Below, one piece after another: positions 23,571 to 26,331 of a stretch of DNA of 26,331 nt (position 1 is its first letter; the number at the start of each line of letters is the position of its first letter). The position numbers and the translations under genes are program-made. The notes below the pieces were generated by a model, which had not been told where the DNA came from, ran no database searches, and saw nothing but the letters and a program-made list of their open reading frames with translations. The DNA comes from Actinomycetota bacterium (lineage in GTDB: Bacteria > Actinomycetota > Actinomycetes > Nanopelagicales > Nanopelagicaceae), in contig WLMD01000006.1 in the NCBI GenBank assembly GCA_009700405.1, positions 1 through 26,331 of the forward strand. The letters are read 5' to 3'.

Positions 23571-24292
23571 CGTCATTTCAGCGCAGAATTCTCTACAGCG
23601 CCCTCGTTTCGGTTGCTGCAACTCTCGGAGTATTTCTCTTCACAGGATCAACGGTTATCACCTTGCCGTTTACCTTCTTCTCTGGATTCATTATGTGGCT
23701 CTATTTGCGGGACAAGTCTGCCAAATTGACTGCAGAGTTGAACCAAGTGTGGCCAGAAGTAATTGATCATTTGATTTCCGGAATACATTCAGGACTTTCT
23801 TTAACCGAGGCAATGGTTGGCCTAAGTCTTCGTGGACCAGAAATATTGCGACCAGCCTTTGCAAATTTTCATCAAGAACTGAGAGCTTCGGGCAACTTCG
23901 TCGCGGCAGTTGAAAGGTTAAAAGTTGAGTTTGATTCCCACAGTAGCGACCAAATACTTGAAGCAATTTTGCTTGCTAAATCATTGGGTGGCTCGGAACT
24001 TTTGCAGATATTCAGAACGCTAGGGGATTTTCTCAGACAAGATTTGTCGCTACGCAAAGAGATTGAAATCAAACATGGATGGATAAAGAACTCAGCACAC
24101 CTTTCCTCCGCAGCGCCTTGGCTGCTACTTCTGCTCCTTTCGAGTCAACCAGGCACCACAGAAGCTTTTGCTAAACCAGAAGGTATTGCGATTCTTCTTT
24201 TCGGAATTGCAATGACTGTTGCTGCATATCTTTGGATGGGGCGGCTTGGTCGATTACCTAGTACGCCACGTGTGTTTCGAAAAGGTGCATAA
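23567..24292 (+). CDS. tadB: TadB-like inner-membrane platform protein (T2SSF domain)
   Basis: This 241-residue protein has two N-terminal membrane segments (about residues 8-43), a cytoplasmic T2SSF domain (PEVIDHLISGIHSGLSLTEAMVGL to LGDFLRQDLSLRKEIE) and two C-terminal membrane segments (about 183-200 and 205-225). TadB and TadC form the platform to which the TadA ATPase couples. The ATG at 23567 overlaps the tadA stop as ATGA, with GGAAG upstream; the in-frame GTG at 23558 is less likely. It is 3 bases from tadC. Confidence 0.87.
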   Translation: MTSFQRRILYSALVSVAATLGVFLFTGSTVITLPFTFFSGFIMWLYLRDKSAKLTAELNQVWPEVIDHLISGIHSGLSLTEAMVGLSLRGPEILRPAFANFHQELRASGNFVAAVERLKVEFDSHSSDQILEAILLAKSLGGSELLQIFRTLGDFLRQDLSLRKEIEIKHGWIKNSAHLSSAAPWLLLLLLSSQPGTTEAFAKPEGIAILLFGIAMTVAAYLWMGRLGRLPSTPRVFRKGA

Positions 24293-24295
24293 GGA

Positions 24296-25111
24296 ATGGC
24301 TCCGATAGAAATGGTGATTCCGGTCCTTTTGGCTCTCGGAGGCGCACTCTTGTACCTGGCGCATGAGGATGAGCAAGAGTTAGAAACTCATCGAATTCTC
24401 GCCAAGACGCGGAGTCGAATCGTCAGAATATCCGACAGAAGTAATGTCAAAAATCGCTTAATGAGAATCGGTCGCGATAATCAATACGAAAATTTTCGAA
24501 TTCACCAAGTGAGTTACTCAATATTTGGTGGGTCATTAGCTTGGGTTCTTTCATTTATTGTAAAGAATGACTTTGTTCTTGCCACAATTTTCGGTGCACT
24601 TATGGCGTTCAGCATTTACTTTCTTGTTGATAAGAATCTCACGAGAGAAGTTGCGCAATATCGGTCGCAAGTTGAAAGTGAGTTTCCTGCAATTATTGAA
24701 ATGTTAACTTTGGCTTTATCCGCAGGAGAGACACCCCTCGGAGCGATGACCCGTCTATCTACGCGATCAGATTCATACCTTGCAAAGGAATTCATAATAG
24801 TTGTGGCAGATGTAAGAAGAGGTAAAGCATTTCATGTTGCTTTAGATGATTTTGGTAGAAGAGTTGACTCTGCAGTGATTCGACGCTTCATTGATGCGTT
24901 GATAACAGCAATGCTGCGTGGTGCACCACTTATAGAAGTCCTTCAACGTCATGCAGCCGAAGCGCGTCAAACGCAACGCAACTTTCTAATGGATAAGGCC
25001 GGGAAGGCGGAAACGTCGATGATGATTCCCGTTGTGTTCTTGATACTTCCAGTATCAATACTCTTTGCCCTCTGGCCATCCGTTACACACTTAAATCTAT
25101 TCGCGAACTAA
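24296..25111 (+). CDS. tadC: TadC-like inner-membrane platform protein (T2SSF domain)
   Basis: This 271-residue protein has an N-terminal membrane segment (about 5-21), two central ones (about 75-111), a T2SSF domain (SEFPAIIEMLTLALSAGETPLGAMTRL to RNFLMDKAGKAETSM) and a C-terminal segment (MIPVVFLILPVSILFALWPSV). The AGE-plus-KAGKAETSMMIPVV pattern is that of TadC. AAAGGTG lies eight bases before the ATG. It ends two bases from the stop of the convergent sdaA gene. The usual next genes, for pilin (Flp), TadE/F pseudopilins and a prepilin peptidase, do not follow. Confidence 0.87.
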   Translation: MAPIEMVIPVLLALGGALLYLAHEDEQELETHRILAKTRSRIVRISDRSNVKNRLMRIGRDNQYENFRIHQVSYSIFGGSLAWVLSFIVKNDFVLATIFGALMAFSIYFLVDKNLTREVAQYRSQVESEFPAIIEMLTLALSAGETPLGAMTRLSTRSDSYLAKEFIIVVADVRRGKAFHVALDDFGRRVDSAVIRRFIDALITAMLRGAPLIEVLQRHAAEARQTQRNFLMDKAGKAETSMMIPVVFLILPVSILFALWPSVTHLNLFAN

Positions 25112-25113
25112 TC

Positions 25114-26331
25114 TCAACATTCAATAATGTTTACAGCAAGTCCGCCAATAGAAGTTTCTTTGTAGTGATGATGCATATCTTTACCAGTTTCCTTCATAGT
25201 TTTAATCACCATGTCCAAACTGACTAAATGTTGGCCATCACCACGAAGAGCCATTCGTGCAGCATTGATTGCTTTAACTGCGCCAATCGCATTTCTTTCA
25301 ATACATGGGATTTGGACTAACCCTCCGATTGGATCACATGTGAGACCTAAGTTGTGCTCCATCCCTATTTCAGCTGCATTTTCAACCTGCTCTGGCGTTC
25401 CTCCGAGAACTTCTGCAAGTCCTGCCGCAGCCATAGCGCATGCTGATCCAACTTCTCCCTGACACCCAACCTCGGCACCAGAAATTGATGCATTGCGTTT
25501 AATGAGCGTACCAACTGCGGCGGCGGCAAGAAGGAACTTAATGGTTCCTTCATCATCGGCACCTGGAATGAATTCACGGTAATAGCGCAAGACGGCAGGA
25601 ACAATTCCGGCAGCGCCATTTGTTGGAGCAGTAACAACGCGATGTCCTGCAGCGTTCTCTTCATTTACTGCCAATGCGTAGAGATTCACCCAATCAAGAG
25701 CGCGTAAGGGATCATTGTGTTCGGTTTCGGCGCTAAGGGCCTGAAACAGTGCTTGAGCTCGACGCGGAACATTGAGCCCACCAGGCAATATTCCACCCGT
25801 GATACATCCTGCATCAATGCACTCGTTCATTGCGCGAGCAATATCAAGAATTCGATTTCGAATTTCATCAAGTGGCCTGTCCTTGAGTTCATCGCGAAGC
25901 ATAACTTCGCTGATTGAAATTCCATCTCGTTGGCAAAGTTCGAGTAATTCTTCTGCAGTTTCGAAATGTTCGGCGGGAGCTAGTGGGTGATGGTTAGCGG
26001 GTTGATGAGCGACGAACTCCTCTGCTTCTTTGAGTTCTGCTTCCGAGGCAACAAATCCGCCTCCGATAGAAAAATAGACTGCATTTGTTATTTCCGACCC
26101 TAGTGAATTGTGCGCTCGAAACCTCAGAGCATTTGGGTGGTAATCAATACTGACTCGAGGTTGAAAACTAATTGCATCTGTAGCGATTACTACGGATTTT
26201 TTTCCGAGAAGCAGCAAAGTTCCTTCGGCAGTAATTGTTGTTGGCAGTGAGGTGACAACAGAAGAAGGAACCGTTTCAGGGTGATATCCGCTTAAGCCAA
26301 GAAGCACTGCTCGATCAGTTCCGTGTCCGCG
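25114..26331 (-). CDS. sdaA: L-serine ammonia-lyase, iron-sulfur type (cut by window edge)
   Basis: The enzyme turns L-serine into pyruvate and ammonia using a [4Fe-4S] cluster. The reading frame stays open to the window edge (RGHGTDRAVLLGLSGYHPE), so the start lies outside and a GTG at 26307 is only internal. The visible 405 residues contain the end of the beta domain and the complete alpha domain of the single-chain form. APTNGAAGIVPAVLRYY, SGAEVGCQGEVGSACAMAAAGLAEVLGG and GLTCDPIGGLVQIPCIERNAIGAVKA carry the cluster Cys residues. The C-terminal MHHHYKETSIGGLAVNIIEC, with Cys as the last residue, is typical; in related enzymes this tail occupies the active site. Confidence 0.95.
   Translation of the reverse strand, partial: RGHGTDRAVLLGLSGYHPETVPSSVVTSLPTTITAEGTLLLLGKKSVVIATDAISFQPRVSIDYHPNALRFRAHNSLGSEITNAVYFSIGGGFVASEAELKEAEEFVAHQPANHHPLAPAEHFETAEELLELCQRDGISISEVMLRDELKDRPLDEIRNRILDIARAMNECIDAGCITGGILPGGLNVPRRAQALFQALSAETEHNDPLRALDWVNLYALAVNEENAAGHRVVTAPTNGAAGIVPAVLRYYREFIPGADDEGTIKFLLAAAAVGTLIKRNASISGAEVGCQGEVGSACAMAAAGLAEVLGGTPEQVENAAEIGMEHNLGLTCDPIGGLVQIPCIERNAIGAVKAINAARMALRGDGQHLVSLDMVIKTMKETGKDMHHHYKETSIGGLAVNIIEC

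Noticed and set aside
26305..26307. GTG as start of sdaA.
   Set aside because: The frame continues to the window edge with the conserved GHGTDRA motif, so the true start lies outside.

Overview
The window looks like a chromosomal segment of a low-GC, streamlined actinobacterium. By eye the base composition is near the mid-40s percent G+C. Several gene forms are typical of Actinobacteria: a fused E2-E1 2-oxoglutarate enzyme (Kgd), a SigR/SigH sigma factor with an RsrA-type zinc anti-sigma factor, nickel superoxide dismutase with its SodX peptidase, a UPF0182 membrane protein, an actinobacterial HisN, and TadABC pilus/secretion genes. The order SRAP gene, aroA, rsgA, with sigR/rsrA close by, also matches mycobacteria and streptomycetes. 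Low G+C, very short intergenic gaps and overlapping genes suggest a freshwater planktonic lineage such as acI/Nanopelagicales; that assignment is inference. I see no mobile element, phage gene or CRISPR array, and no gene-free stretch exceeds 300 bases.

Layout. 1-900: 3' end of a UPF0182 gene, initiator tRNA-fMet and a terminator. 1002-2465: a DUF3352 membrane-anchored protein. 2508-7860 (minus): an apparent operon aroA-rsgA-hisN-copA with very short gaps or overlaps. 7891-10041 (plus): SRAP-domain DNA-protein crosslink gene, sigR, rsrA and a hot-dog thioesterase-like gene. 10042-10829: sodN (minus) and sodX (plus), divergent. 10842-16107: UbiA prenyltransferase, S9 peptidase, UPF0114 protein, DUF4287/DUF1801 protein, SDR oxidoreductase and YaaA-like protein, nearly all on alternating strands. 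16227-16890: a strong terminator and a secreted Lys/Pro-tailed protein. 17145-17722: a 49-residue CDGSH-like protein and a DoxX-like protein. 17730-21455 (minus): kgd. 21592-21957 (minus): a small membrane protein. 22005-25111 (plus): a degenerate GGDEF-like protein followed by tadA-tadB-tadC. 25114-26331 (minus): L-serine ammonia-lyase, cut by the window edge.

Two regulatory patterns stand out. A sequence matching the SigR/SigH consensus (GGAAT, 18 bases, GTT) lies inside the end of the SRAP gene, 112 bases before sigR, as expected for an autoregulated thiol-oxidative stress sigma factor. Many genes that head a transcription unit also have TANNNT six or seven bases before the start codon, the signature of leaderless transcription. 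In the 30-base aroA/SRAP gap two such elements face each other as a perfect inverted repeat, and before tadA the element is preceded by a 20-base inverted repeat in operator position. The window therefore combines oxidative-stress handling (SigR/RsrA, NiSOD, possibly YaaA) with central metabolism (Kgd, AroA, HisN, SdaA) and a partial Tad apparatus. I did not find a wholly new multi-gene system. The least explained parts are the GGDEF-like/TadABC locus, the CDGSH-like miniprotein and the Lys/Pro-tailed secreted protein.
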